In this document: positions 49,224-61,914 of the stretch, in pieces
Layout: each line of letters opens with the position of its first letter
How positions within the stretch are numbered: the stretch's first letter is position 1
Assembly: GCF_019097595.1 (NCBI RefSeq)
Contig: NC_080735.1
Coordinates: 16,382,417-16,446,416, forward strand
Direction of reading: 5' to 3'
Length of the DNA stretch: 64,000 bases
Source of the DNA: Hemibagrus wyckioides
Lineage: Eukaryota > Chordata > Actinopteri > Siluriformes > Bagridae
Position numbers and translations under genes: made by a program
Notes under the pieces: generated by a model
Told to the model about the DNA's origin: nothing
Database searches by the model: none
What the model saw: the letters and a program-made list of their open reading frames with translations, nothing else

Positions 49224-50489
49224 GCAAGTCTGGTTTTCTAAACTAGCTCAGATCTATAGCAGATTCCTAGTCGTGATTTGTCCAATCTCATGCATTTATG
49301 TAAATGGTTGAAAATGCTGAAGGCAGCTAATCAGACCAGAGACTAGCTACAGGGCTAGAGATGTTCCGTCAGAACACAGAGAGTTTTCACTGACTTTCAT
49401 GTAACTTTCCTTCTCCACCTCTATTCAGAAGCATTGATATGAAACTAAAGCACTGTCAAACAAATTATAACCACTGCAGTGGGATTTTTCTTCTAATGGC
49501 TAAGCATTAAAAGGTGACTGGGATGTTAGTCACTTATCCAGACGGCTGTAATGGAATTTAGTGTCTACCTTCACGCGTCCTCCTGCTTTAAAAAAAAGTG
49601 CTGTGTTTTGTCATCATTTACTGACCAAACTGACAAGAGATAATACATTTATTGTATCGAGGTTTGCGAGGTTTCATTTTGCCGAACACACTCGCTTCAC
49701 CTCGTCAGGTTCATAAATCGAGTCCAAAGCACCAAACCGCTGAACTATAGCTCCGGAGTTGCTTTTATTTTTTTCTTATGGACTATAACAGCTGGGATTC
49801 AAAAGGTCCTAGTAGAGCTTTGTTTAGTCTGGCTGTAAAGCAGAGGCTTAACTTTCTCCTCTTTCTCACACAAACACACAGCAGTATTAGACTGCAGGAT
49901 CAGCCTGAGCTCCTTCAGTGCCGGTGCTGGACTCTTCAGTGTAGAGCGATCCATCAATGGCAGTGCTGCACCGCACACTCGCCCGCCCCCGGTTCTGCTC
50001 CCTCCGGCCCCCGCACGCCGTACAGTAATCTCTCCGTTTACCACACACCTGCTTCCTTACGGCACTCTCTCTATTTCTCTTTTTCTTTCTCTCTCTTATT
50101 CACTAAACACTTCCACAAAGCAAAAGAGAGGGCAAGCTGAAGAGCGAGCGTGGGCCAGAGGACCCTCGACCGTGATAATCACTTGCTTCTCGAAAGTCGA
50201 CCAAGGTGAAGATGCAGCTGCAAATGAAGCGAATAGAAAGTGTATGCTTAATCATTGTGCATCTGTGTGCTGGGGAAAACTGCAGGTCCTTCATTTTCAT
50301 TTCCGTGTGATGTGACATTTTGAACTTCTATTGATTGGAGTCTGGAGAAATTCATTTCGCTTTCTGTGAAGGCAACAATAAAGAGCTCAGCGCCGATGCG
50401 GTGTGTTGTGACATAACCGAGTAGATAAATATGCAGGAGTGAGATGTTAGTGTGTATGGTATAGACAGAAACTATTTGAATACCATGTT
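49224..50489. other. Unique intron, no gene seen
   Basis: No repeat recognised. 49890-50040 is GC-rich. The open frames there lack domain features. Confidence 0.45.
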
Positions 50490-50785
50490 GCATTATGTTA
50501 CTTATAGCGCACAAATCATCCAGGAGCTTGTTCCTGGGGACTCAGGAGGGTACAGGGCAGGGGGAGACGCTCTGGACGGGGTTATGAATCTTTATAAGCC
50601 ACAAACACTCACACACTCAGACTTCAGACAATTTAGAGATGCCTATCAGCCTAGCCTACAGTCCAAAGTGCACGACTTTGGACTGTGGGAGGAAACCAGA
50701 GAATCCGGAGTAAACCCCTGAGATACAGGGAGAACATGCAAACTCTACAAACACAGAGAACCAGAGGCGGGAATCCAGAGTTGTA
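50490..50785 (+). repeat. Fish interspersed repeat (1357 family), single copy
   Basis: CACACTCAGACTTCAGACAA + TTTAGAGATGCC + GACTTTGGACTGTGGGAGG + GGGAGAACATGCAAACTCTA. This is the unamplified counterpart of 40115-41660. Confidence 0.8.
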
Positions 50786-51950
50786 GATTTGACCTAAGCG
50801 GCAAGTTAAAAGTTACTTTTTGAGACATTTATAGTGGAACCTTTACTCTAGGATACAGGTTCGTATTTATTTATTTATTTATTTATTCATTCATTCATTC
50901 ATTCATTCATTAAATAATGTTTTTAAATATTTTTAACATTTGTTTAATGAATTACAATTAATAATAATTTTTGTTGTGGTTAGGAGCAGCTCTGTTAAAT
51001 GATTTTTTATTAAACTTCAATAAACACTAATAAATAAATAAATAAATAAAACAGAACAATAATTAGAGATCGTGCTCTAGCAGTCTGATCTGATATCTGG
51101 TGTAAAAAAAAACCCACCAAAAATTTGCATTTGGAAACATTTATACGACTTACTGTCTCTTAATATTTAATATTTATATAATCTTAATACTGTCTCTTAA
51201 TATTAATATTTACAATTATTTATATACAATAATCCAAGATGTAAACAACGTAATATATAATAAATACACAGATTAAATTTATGAAAGCATTTAACTTCTT
51301 CTTTAAAAAAAAATAACAATAACAATTCCAAAAAAATAACAATAATAATAATACTAAAATAAAATAAAATAAAATAAAATAAAATAAAAAAAAAATGTAT
51401 TTAATTAAATAAACTTTTAAGATTTTAAAGAAAATTATTCCAGGATTTAGAGAAAGTCCCTTCATGCTAATTTGATTAATTAACAGATTTTTTTAATGAT
51501 TTTTAATATTACTTAAATGAATTAGCATATGAATCAGTAATAAGTGAAGCTAGCAGTAGACTACATGAACATACTTTCAGTCCAAGTATCTTGTATGAAC
51601 TCACCTACAGCACTGTATTTATTTATTATTTTTTTTTATATGACATTTATATTGATTTCCTCTAACACCGGAATCATCTGTACTTCATCTGGAGCTTGTG
51701 TAGCACACTCCGTTGTGTAGTTTGTTGTGTGTTTTCTCGCTGATGTTTCTCTTCTCCAGGTAGATATTAGTGTTCCGTGTGTTCGGGGAATTGATGCCAC
51801 ATCAGCATAAAAATAAACGGGAGATTTTTACCTCAGGCGTCTGCTGGCCTGCGAAACGGCGAGAGGGACGACTGCGGCTGGGTTGCTCTTCATCACCAGC
51901 GGTGTTTAGCTTATTGTTCCTCAAGAAAGAAAGAAAGAAGGAAAGAAAGC
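50786..51950. other. AT-rich intron with small microsatellites, no gene seen
   Basis: (TTTA)/(TTCA) at 50866-50912, (AAAT) at 51028-51050, and (AAAAT) at 51354-51390. No exon recognised. Confidence 0.5.
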
Positions 51951-52347
51951 AAAGTCAACTCTCTCTCTCTCTCTCTCTCCCTGTGGTGTTTATTCAGGAC
52001 GTTTGTGATAAGCGGCGTTTAAAGCAGGACCGAGCCGTAGCTAGGATGCCCACTTTCGAATGACAAAAGGTTGTATAACGTGTTGTGTTTATTTGCCAGC
52101 CAGGAACAGATGTGTGGTGGAGGTTGTTTTTTTTTTTTTTTCCACATAAACTATGCAAAAATATTCCTCTTATGCAGATTCACAGTTTGCCAGCAGTTGC
52201 ATCGCACCAAGTTGAGGCGTGAACTTGCGATGACTTCTGCTTCCTCCTTTTTCTGTTTTTTTCTTTCTTTTTTTTTTTTTTTCCCGAGCAGCGCTTCAAA
52301 GACCGGGGTGATCAAAGCCGTCTGAGAGAGAAGAGGAGAGAGGGAGA

Positions 52348-52389
<42 letters not shown>

Positions 52390-52487
52390 TGAGAAAAACT
52401 CCCCTCTGAATAGAAAACTCTGCAAACAGCACCTACACCGCCTGCCTAAACAAAAACAAGATTCAATCACTTCTTCCTTTCTTTTTC

Positions 52488-52523
<36 letters not shown>

Positions 52524-52725
52524 CCCTCTACATCTATCCATCCATCTGTCTCACTTTTGTAGCAAGAAAGCAGCTAAATTCGTGTCAGACTGTTTTCGAC
52601 GTCTCAATCCGAGGCTCGTTTTTGGATCTCGGGCGGCTTTTTAGCTCCAGAGTGCAGCTGCATAAGAAAACAGTTCTGCCGTGGCCTAAATAAGACGTCA
52701 TGAATATAAGACGACATCATGGCAG

Positions 52726-52781
<56 letters not shown>

Positions 52782-52790
52782 TCAGCCGAA
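51951..52790. repeat. Cluster of CT, GA and TG/AG microsatellites
   Basis: (TC)n at 51960-51979, (GA)n at 52320-52387, (CT)n at 52491-52518, and a compound (TG)n(AG)n at 52729-52781. The intervening sequence is unique and without a gene. Confidence 0.8.
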
Positions 52791-53150
52791 AGAGCTGCTG
52801 TGCGATGGATGAAAGGCCTGAAGTCGTCAAACAGAATGGCGGATCATGTTACAGCTTTATGAATCTGTGGGATGAAGATGATGCCGTTCACGCTTAGAGG
52901 CGAAGGAAAAGGAATTAAAAATAACACGGGGTAAAAATAATCAACAAACACAAGGCACAGTTACTCTTACCGTCCTCATGTTGATGGGTTATTTTTTTCC
53001 TGAGTGTTTTAGAACTTTTATACAACTATATTAATTAAAGAATGACCCATGTATTTCTGTAATTTGTATTTCTCATCCATTTACGGTTACATGTCATTTC
53101 CTCTTAAAGCTCGTGTTCTAGCCGTCTCTCTTCCTGTCTGTTGAAAATTG
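52791..53150. other. Unique intron, no gene seen
   Basis: No exon, RNA gene or repeat recognised. Confidence 0.45.
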
Positions 53151-53154
53151 ATAA

Positions 53155-53192
53155 CACACACACACACACGCACACACACACACACACACACA
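53155..53192. repeat. (CA)n microsatellite
   Basis: CA repeat with one CG interruption. Confidence 0.9.
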
Positions 53193-53274
53193 CAAACTTG
53201 CAAGTTTACTGAAGCTCTAAACCTGGAGACTCCTTCCTACATAAAAGTCTCCACAATAAACAGAGAACTTCTCC

Positions 53275-54562
53275 ATAGCTGTTACTTGTGTATGCTGTTA
53301 CTATGGTAACAAGAACAAATTAGCAGGTAAGCACATTAATATGAATCTTGTAGCTGTAACTACTTTTTTTTTGTTTCTTTGATAGACAATTAATCACCAG
53401 CTTCTGACCAGTCGTATGTGCCTGTGTATGCTGTTGCTGTTACTATGGTAACAAGAACAAATTAGCAAGTGAGCGTACTGATCTAAACCTTATAGCCGGA
53501 ACTACTTTTTTTAAGAGCTGCTTTCATAATCACCAACTTCTGACCAATCACATACCTGTGCATGCTGTTGCTATAGTAACAAGAGTGTATTAACACAAAC
53601 CTTATAGCCGGAACTACTTTTTTTTAAGAGCTGCTTTTATAAGCACCAACTTCTGACCAATCATATACCTGTGAATGCCGTTTCTATAGTAACAAGAGCA
53701 AATTTGCGTGAACGTATTAATACAAACCTTACAGACGGAACTACTTTTTTTTTCTTTTTTTTTGCTTTAATGGAGAATTAATCGTCAGGTTCTGACCAAG
53801 CATTTCCTTCTGCCTCTGTATATGCTGTTACCATAGTAACGAGGACAAATGATCAAGTGTGCCTATTAATACAAACCTTACAGCTGGAACTACTTTTTTT
53901 AGAGCTGCTTTAATAAAGAATTAATCACCAGCTTCTGACTGATCGGATAAAAGTGTTCGCTGTTGCCATAGTAACGGGAACAAATTATCAGGTGAGACTA
54001 TTAATACAAACCTTACAGCCGGAAATACTTTTTCGAGCTGCTTCTGACTAATCAGATAAATGTGTACGCCGTTGCCATAGTAACAGAAACAAATGATCAG
54101 GTGAGCGTATTAATACAAACCTTACAACCAGAACTACTTTTCTTTAGAGCTGCTTCAATAGAGATTTAATCACCAGCTTCTGACTAATCTTAAAATGTGT
54201 TTGCTGTTGCCATAGTAACAGGAACAAATTATCTTTTGAGCGTATTAATACAAACCTTACCGCTGGAACTACTTTTTTCAGAGCTGCTTTAACAGAGAAT
54301 TAATCACCAGCTTCTGACTAATCGTAAAATGTGTTTGCTGTTGCCATAGTAACAGGAACACATTATCTTTTGAGCGTATTAATACAAACCTTACCGCCGG
54401 AGCTACTTTTTTCAGAGCTGCTTTAACAGAGAATTAATCACCAGCTTCTGACTAATCGTAAAATGTGTTTGCTGTTGCCATAGTAACAGGAACACATTAT
54501 CTTTTGAGCGTATTAATACAAACCTTACCGCCGGAACTACTTTTTTTAAGCGCTTCCAGTTT
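53275..54562. repeat. ~134-bp tandem array (10 units) with X-box-like palindromes
   Basis: Each unit contains a palindrome of the form GTTGCCATAGTAAC, then AGGAACAAATTATC, GAGCGTATTAATACAAACC, CCGGAACTACTTTTTT, GAGCTGCTTTAA and AATTAATCACCAGCTTCTGA. Palindromes start at 53297, 53439, 53567, 53680, 53827, 53962, 54071, 54206, 54340 and 54474. Spacing is 109-147 bp in the older left part and settles at 134-135 bp on the right, where units are nearly identical, so the right end expanded most recently. Six palindromes (53827 onward) fit the RFX X-box consensus GTNRCC-N(0-3)-RGYAAC. Binding in vivo is not shown. Confidence 0.9.
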
Positions 54563-55254
54563 TCCCCTCCAATTCTGCACGAGGCCATGTGGTTATTTTC
54601 AGGCCAGTGAACATGAGGCCAAGTTGCGAGCAGTCACGACGTTTCCATCCTCGATTTTCATCCTCGCAGAGCACAAAAGAGCAAAGACGCCGGCACCAGC
54701 GAGCAGTAATGTGCGAGTGGCGCACAGGCGCGATCCGTGATGAGACGGCAGCACGCTAAATTAACGTTAGCGTTTCTTCGCTGGTGCGCAGCTGCGTTCT
54801 CTTTAAGCTCTGCAATCAAGAGAAAATTGCAGCTTCGAGTGCAAACCGCATGCTTGCTTTTTATCAAATGCTCCTTCATGAGTCACAGGATCGCCGTCTA
54901 TTTTTATTTACCGACACGCCGCCAGACGAGCGGGACATTTTATGCGCTTTGGCAGCACGGAATGTGAAGTGAGGATCCGTCTCCACGCGGCAAAAAACGT
55001 CTATATAATCAACTCGGTAGTGAAGTGTGTAGTGACGCCGGCGTGGATGTGAAACATTTTCCTCGTTATAACACTATTATTTCAGCAGCTTGTGAAGGCC
55101 AGCTGTGGGGTTATGAGTATATACCATTCAAGCCTTTACATCCGACTCCAGAATTATTAGCACCCTTCAAGAGATGAGTGTAAAATAAACATTACACACT
55201 CAAAACAAAACAAAACAACAAGGCAGAGCATGCAGGAGAGATCCAACGAAGTGT
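54563..55254. other. Unique GC-balanced stretch, possible conserved non-coding element
   Basis: 54563-54990 is unique, CpG-containing and free of repeats. It has words such as CTAAATTAACGTTAGCG and CTGGTGCGCAGCTGCG (E-box-like CAGCTG). Open frames occur on both strands but none resembles an exon. It is a regulatory candidate only. Confidence 0.35.
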
Positions 55255-55665
55255 CTTTGTCATGTCTCACTCCACAGTGAGGGTTAATATGAAGCTCATA
55301 TGAAAGTAGACACTCAGGACTTTAAGAATTTGTAGCTTTTTATAAGTATTTCTGTTTTTCTCTAGCCTACTAGAGGCAATATTTTCATAGAAAACTTCCA
55401 AAAAACGGTTCATTATTCCCACACAGATGTTTGTATCTTCAAAGTAAATGTTGATATCAAACCCATTCCTGGTCTCTGAGATGTTCTCCAAGTGTTTGTT
55501 CATCTAAAAAAGCAGCTCTAATTTCATCTTCAACCAGTAAAATTCTGTGTAAGGTTCTCCAACAGAGGGAAAAACACATGTCTAAAACACACCGAAAGCC
55601 GACAGACACGTTTTATGTCAGACTCACGGAGATAAAGTAACTCGTTTGTTTACACCGATCTAAAA
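55255..55665 (-). repeat. Family A repeat (minus), uninterrupted
   Basis: TCATGTCTCACTCCACAGTG, AAAGTAGACACTCAGGAC, GATATCAAACCCATTCCTGG, TTCATCTTCAACCAGTAAAA, CCAACAGAGGGAAAAACAC and GACAGACACGTTTTATGTCA are in the same order as the other minus copies. It serves as the uninterrupted reference for the hAT-split copy at 28956-30430. Confidence 0.8.
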
Positions 55666-58600
55666 AGTCAATCTGCGGTGTATTGGTAAAGGGATAAAAA
55701 ACTTCCAAACGCTGTAAATATAAATGTATAGCACTTCATTTGATCCTCCAGGCTGCATAAATCATGACTTTGTGGTAAAAGTGTTGAACTATTGATCAGA
55801 AGGTTGTGAGTTTAAAATCGCAAGATTGCCAAGTTACACCTCAGAGCCTTAAAGCGAGACCCTCAGCCCTGAATCACTAACAAAGGCATCGGTGAAGTGT
55901 GTGTGTGTTTTTTTTGTATCTCATTTGTAACTCAGTGTGCTAAAAAAATCACAGCGTGAGCCTAAGCGCAGGTCAGTGCCTCAGATTTGGCGCCTCTGTC
56001 TGTCCTGATTGCCTTGTCATGGACACGGATCCCTAACACCAAACACATCTGTTATAATATTGATCTTCTGGCGTAGAGCAGCAGGAGTCTCTATCTCAAA
56101 CCCTCTCCATCTTGCTATCTCCACATCTCTCTCCTTCGTTCAGCGTTTCTTTCTCACTCTGTCTTCGTCTCAGATATCTTCACCGTGGCGTGTAGCTACA
56201 GCACCACCGTATCACGCTCACACTTCTCCGCCATGGGAGATAGATCTTCACCATCATCGTTCCAGAACTTTCAGACTCACTCGATAATATCGCCTCCATG
56301 ATATCACCTCGAACCTCATCTTCCATTACAAAGACTTCTATTTCTTCAGCGCTTCGGCTCCTAACCTAGCAGCTGACAAAATTCCGTCTCATCCTCGCCT
56401 CGATACTTGTAGTCTATTCGCTTAGAATATAACATGTCCCTGAGCTGTAGGACTGCTCTAAACAAATAAAACGTATTTTTATGTTTACTCTCTGTCTCAG
56501 ATTTGTCGGAGCGTAACTCTAGACTGTATTGATTATTAATAGAAAGAGACTTACTATAAATAAACCCACAATAAACACGCATACACCTTATATAACTCTT
56601 AACAGACCTTCTATGGCGTCGTTACTGTCCTTTCTACTAGGAACAAATCCACAGAAGTCCAATCAGGTATAGTTAATAGCTAATAAACTCTCAGCTCAGT
56701 GTTTAGATATATCTCTCCTCTCTCCTTTCTTTCTTTCCTCTCTCTAAAGAAACCCATAACCCTGAGATTTTTTCTAATGAGAGCTCTTAGTGTGGACAAT
56801 TTGTCGGCGCACAAAAATGGGACAGAAAGGAAGAGGCGGCTTTCTCGCTCTCGGTGGCTATATTTTTTTGCACGGTTGTCTTTCTGTCAGAGAAAGAAGA
56901 TACATCGAGTGGAATAAAAGGGTAGCGAGAGATACGCTAGGACTGAAAGAAGAGTCCTTATATAGTGGGATATAAAAACAGACTTGAGCTGCAGGGGGAT
57001 GACTTGGATTGGGATGTTGATAGATTGGTAGGATTTAGCATTTATTTCCCCGCGTATAGTTTATGCAGGAGTGTTAGGGGAAAAAATTTTGGAGAAACAT
57101 TGCAGTGGTCAGAAGTTTTAAGTCTTTTCTGTCCCTGGGCTAGGAAAAAAAAAATCTGATGGACTGAGATTCTATTGTCGCATGTGTGGGAGTTTTTCCC
57201 GGTGTAGGCAGCACCATTTTAAAGGGCCATCAATATTAACAATAGCTTTTGTTTACCGTGGCTTCAGCTATTGGACAAAACAAATAGATTAGCACGGACA
57301 AAAGAGAGTAATAATTCAACCCAGGCGTAAAAGTGTGGTCTTTCTCTGAACCGCACTTCTCTTGCTAATCAATGCATCACATTTCCTCCAGTTTTATCTT
57401 TCAGAATCAGAAGGCTCTGAGCCTTGTTCATGCTACAACCTGGTAAATGGTTTGAATCTACGTGTTTCATACCGTCTCTTTGGAGTCAAGGGATTTTCCT
57501 GTATCTGAGGAACTGATCCAAGTTCTAGCATTTTAGAAACGTCTTTACTACCAAAAGTGAAACTGCAAAATGTTGCGTTTGACTGCAGGACATTTTGACG
57601 TCACGTAGCTATGCAGCAAGTCGATTGTAACCTGATACAGGAGCTCACGGTAGGCTAGCGAGGTTTCAGATGCCTGTAGGCAGACAGACTGCATTTATCA
57701 AACCTCAGGGATGTTTTTCTTGCCATCATTATCACCTCTGGCTCACTTGTTAGGGCTAAATCTATATAAATAAAACCGAATTGAATTTGATTCTTATCTG
57801 ATTCATATCTTGTCTCCACCTCTGTCATGTCATTTCCTGTTTTCCTTGTTAAATTTACCTGTTTTCAGTTTTGTTTTTAATTTATGTTTTTATTTAAACC
57901 ATTCTGTGCATCACAATATTTTTTTTTTCCAAATTATAATTGTTGGTCGGCAGTTTCCTGTCCGTATCTTGCCTCTATCTTTGTTTTGCCTAGTCTGAGT
58001 GATTAGTCAAGCCTTTTAGTCGAGTTTTGAGCTTAGCCAGGTTCTCTTCTGTTCCTGTCCTGCCTTGATGGATTTACCCTGTTGATGGTGTTAATAATGA
58101 AGACGGTCCTGCACTCATGTCCTCATGGCCTGCATCTGTTTTTTAGCTTGGTGATTTTTTCATTGTAATTTAATCGACTTTTAAATTAATATTAAATAGC
58201 TATGTTTTTTAAATAGTGTAGCGCTTGCAGCGGGAGAACACGGTACAGCACTGAGGCAGGGAGAAGGTGGAACACTGCAGTCCTTATTACTTACTTCAGC
58301 CAACTTAGAAAAAGCAAGAAAAAAAGGCAACTAAAGGTGTTTTGGTTTAGTTGTATGTGAGCAGGCTGCAGTCAGCGGAGGCCTCCCAGGCCTGGTATAG
58401 TGGCAGGGCAGGTGACCGGAGCTGCAGGGCTGAAGAGAGTGTAGGTGGTCAGGAGGCATCGTCCCAGGAGCGCCGCAGAGCGTTGACAATCTGGCTGGGT
58501 CTCGGCTTTATCCCAGTGAATCTGTGGGTAGACAGAGAGAGACAGAGAGAGAGAGCGAGCGAGCGAGGGTGAGGAGTTTAGCAGCACTCCTGATTGGCCA

Positions 58601-59690
58601 GCGACGTTTTGGCAGGCTTTATGCCTTGCACTCTGATTTAGCGGCGCTGTCTATGGTACTGAGTTTCGCTGTCCGTGGTGCTGATCCGCCGCTGCCTCCT
58701 TTGTGAGGCTGATTTGGAGAAGCAAAGAGCGCACAGCGCATGTCCTCAAAATTGCAAAACAATGTTTGAACCCATTGTATGATGCTGTGGCTGGATTCTG
58801 AACCTTAAAGTAATTGTTTTCTGCATCTGTTATACTTTTTTTTTTACACATCTGTTCTATGAAGGTGAAAGAAGTTTAGCAAAACAACATTTCTGTCATT
58901 TTTCATAAACTCAGTCCATCTGCTTACAGAAGTCTGAAAGCTTGCTATCTTACTGAGAGCTCCCGTAGCAATGTTTTGATTGAGTTGTTACATCAATCTG
59001 ATCAGATAGCAGCTTTTTTTACACTTTTAACTTTTGGTTGTCAAAATTGAAAGTGCTAGAACTTTAACGTAAACACTCTCACCAAAATGCCACCAGAGGA
59101 TTGTTTCACCAGCTTACCAGTTTTCCAAACACTTTTTATTTTGTTTATTTTTATTTTATTTTATTTTTTTAGCTTAACAAGTGTTTAACTTTTATTTGTG
59201 TATTTATTTTCAGCCAAAGTAACATGTAACATGCAATACTAAAATTGCATAATATTAACTTCTATTAGTTAGTTTCTATTAGTTAGGTTAGTTCAAGATA
59301 AACATACCAACTTACTAGCTGCAGGTTAAATGTTGGAACAGATGCAGAAAATGAGCTAGCTAGCACTGCCACATTCATCAGAAAATATTAACTGATGTAT
59401 TTTTTACTTATATCATAGCTGTGATGTATTGGTTTTAAATGTCCATCTGATTTTTAGTTAAAAAAAACAAACCCTGCAGCTAATACAGTTCTGGGATCTG
59501 CTCCTCTTCCAGGTTCATGTTGTGTTTCAGGTTTTCCAGCCTGGAAGCAGCGACTGATTTCGTTCCTTTCGTGTAGAATTTCTGCGGCTTAAACTTCTTT
59601 AGTGAAGCTTCCACCTGAATGAATGTTTATCTTTATTATGATATGGGAAGAGTCCTGTAATGCTTTCCCATGCCGTCTATTCTCTTTTTC
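55666..59690. other. Unique intron, no gene seen
   Basis: 4 kb without recognised exons. There is a GAGAGCGAGCGAGCGAG patch near 58535-58570. 58210-58520 is GC-richer and may be a decayed repeat. Several open frames under 95 codons show no family resemblance. Confidence 0.45.
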
Positions 59691-59695
59691 TCTGT

Positions 59696-59701
59696 CACAC
59701 A

Positions 59702-59738
<37 letters not shown>
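59696..59738. repeat. (CA)n microsatellite
   Basis: CA run of about 38 bp. Confidence 0.9.
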
Positions 59739-59739
<1 letters not shown>

Positions 59740-59957
59740 TACACTAACCCATAATTGATATTTGTGAATTGTATTTTCTTCCCCTTGCAGTAGATTTAGT
59801 CGAATGAGCTTTTGAGTGATTGTGGCATTAAAACAGCTGAGACAGACGAAAAAGAGGGAAAGAAAAACAATTGGCTGTGTGCTTGCGCATGGAGCCGTAA
59901 GATTACCCATAATGCACTGTGGATGGACTGAAAGCAGTGAAGGACTGAAAGCTCACC

Positions 59958-60177
59958 TGTCTCTCTCTCTCTCACTCTCTCTCTCTGGGTCTCTCTCTCT
60001 CTCTCTGTATCACTCTCTCTCTGTCTCTGTCTGTCTCTTTTTCTCTGTATCTCTCTCTCTGTCTCTCTTGCTCCCTCTCTCTCTGTCTCTCTCTTTCTCT
60101 CTGTCTCTCTCTCTGTATCTCTCTTTCTCTGTGTCTCTCTCTCTGTATCTCTCTTTCTCTGTATCTCTCTGTCTTTG

Positions 60178-60213
<36 letters not shown>

Positions 60214-60230
60214 TCTTTCTCTCCCTTTCA
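59958..60230. repeat. CT-rich microsatellite tract
   Basis: (TC)n with TGTATCTCTC and TCTGTCTC interruptions. The short Leu/Ser open frame is an artefact. Confidence 0.95.
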
Positions 60231-60645
60231 CAATCAAGGAGTTTATTAATTTTACAGGAAGTGGAATTAGAGGAAGTTGGCTGTTATGTGCCTCTGTTTT
60301 GAGGAGAGTTTCACCAGCTCATGGCTGTTCAATGCCAGGATGGAAGTCAACGTGTCTTATACACCATCTGGTCTTCTTTATCTCCACCGCTTAGATGCGT
60401 CAGAAGTCTCGGCGCTCATCGGCGCTGCTGGCAGTAAAATAAACGAAGGCGTAAAACAATATCACGTGATGTTTCGTGGTGTTGTGCTGTGATGTTGTTT
60501 TGTTACAAGGGGATAGTCATCCCAGGAAATAGAACCCTTTTTGTCAGGCTTGTTTTCTTCCATATCATCTCAGATCTAGGATTTACATTTATGTATTTGT
60601 GACATATATGCATAGACTGTATATACATATAAGACTTCATATAAG
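60231..60645. other. Unique intron, no gene seen
   Basis: No exon, RNA gene or repeat recognised. Confidence 0.45.
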
Positions 60646-61295
60646 GTGTGAGATGTATGTATTACAGGTATGTGAGACAGACAAAGACACAAGAGGGTTA
60701 TGAGACAGAGTGTGCACAGACAGAGATATGTATTGGTGTGAGGAGATGTGTAGTGAGGGAGGATATACTGTGTGGTGAGGTGGAGGGACAGACAGAGAGA
60801 GACAGGTATTGTGGTAGGAGGGTGAGAGACAGACAGAGGGGGAGGAGAGGAGGTGAGGGAGACATGTGTGGTGGAGACAGACAGACAGACAGTGTGGTGG
60901 AAAGGACAGACAGTGAGGGGATGACAGACAGGTCAGGAGGAGGGACAGGTAGGTGGTGAGGGAGAGGAGTATGAGGGGATGATGTATATGTGTGAGACAC
61001 AGATGAGGTGAGTGGGGGAGACAGACACTGTGAGGGAGATAAGACTATGACAGGAGGAGGCACAGACAGGGTGGAGGAGTATGTGTGAGACAGACAGAGG
61101 GAGGGGGAGGGAGGGTATGTGGAGGTGAGGACATGTGGTAGGAGGCACTGTATGAGGTGAGGCAGGAGGGTGTGAGGAGGGTGTGGAGGTGAGGCATGTG
61201 AGGTGACAGAGGGGAGGAGTGGGCAGGGACAGAGGCATGTGAGGGGGAGGGAGAGTGGGAGGTGGGAGGTATGTGTGAGTGTGCAGAGGAGGAGG
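60646..61295. repeat. Degenerate purine-rich GAGACAGAC/GGTGAGGGAG array
   Basis: Repeats of GAGACAGACAGAG and GGTGAGGG-AGGA without a fixed period, almost free of C on the + strand except in CAGAC. It merges into the next array. Confidence 0.8.
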
Positions 61296-61560
61296 GGTGG
61301 TGTATGTGTGGTGTGGTGTATGTTTGGTGTGGTGTATGTGTGGTGTGGTGTATGTTTGGTGTGGTGTATGTGTGGTGTGGTGTATGTGTGGTGTGGTGTA
61401 TGTGTGGTGTGGTGTATGTTTGGTGTGGTGTATGTGTGGTGTGGTGTGGTGTATGTTTGGTGTGGTGTATGTGTGGTGTGGTGTGGTGTATGTTTGGTGT
61501 GGTGTATGTGTGGTGTGGTGTATGTGTGGTGTGGTGTATGTGTGGCATGTGAGGCATGCT
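61296..61560. repeat. 16-bp GGTGTGGTGTATGTGT minisatellite
   Basis: About 16 copies of a 16-bp unit, with T/G variation at one position (TATGTTT or TATGTGT) and occasional shorter GGTGTGGTGT inserts. Cys/Val/Trp-rich and His/Thr/Pro-rich frames are artefacts. Confidence 0.92.
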
Positions 61561-61914
61561 CATGTGAGTGCATGTGTGGTGTATGGGTGGCAGTGTATGT
61601 GTGTGGTGCATGCAGGTGGTGTGTGGGCAGGAGGCATGGCAGGTGGTATGGCAGTGGCAGGCAGGGTGGTGCAGGGAGGCAGGCATGGGTGGTGTGGTGT
61701 GGTGTATGTAAAGCTCTGGTGGTTCCGTGTAAATCTGACTTCCTGTTTCATAAAACACTAATCATTCCATGTTAAATCTAAACTCCACACAGAAGAGAAG
61801 CTGCTCACTGATCCACTCACACATCCAGTCCTCTCTCTCACCTCATTCTCTCCTCTCCTCTGCCATCCCTCCTCTAGCTGACTAACATACAGAGCCTGAG
61901 AATGTTGGCCTACT
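61561..61914. other. Short transition, no gene seen
   Basis: A GTGGCAGG-rich decay zone to about 61700, then unique sequence up to the final polypyrimidine tract. Confidence 0.5.
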
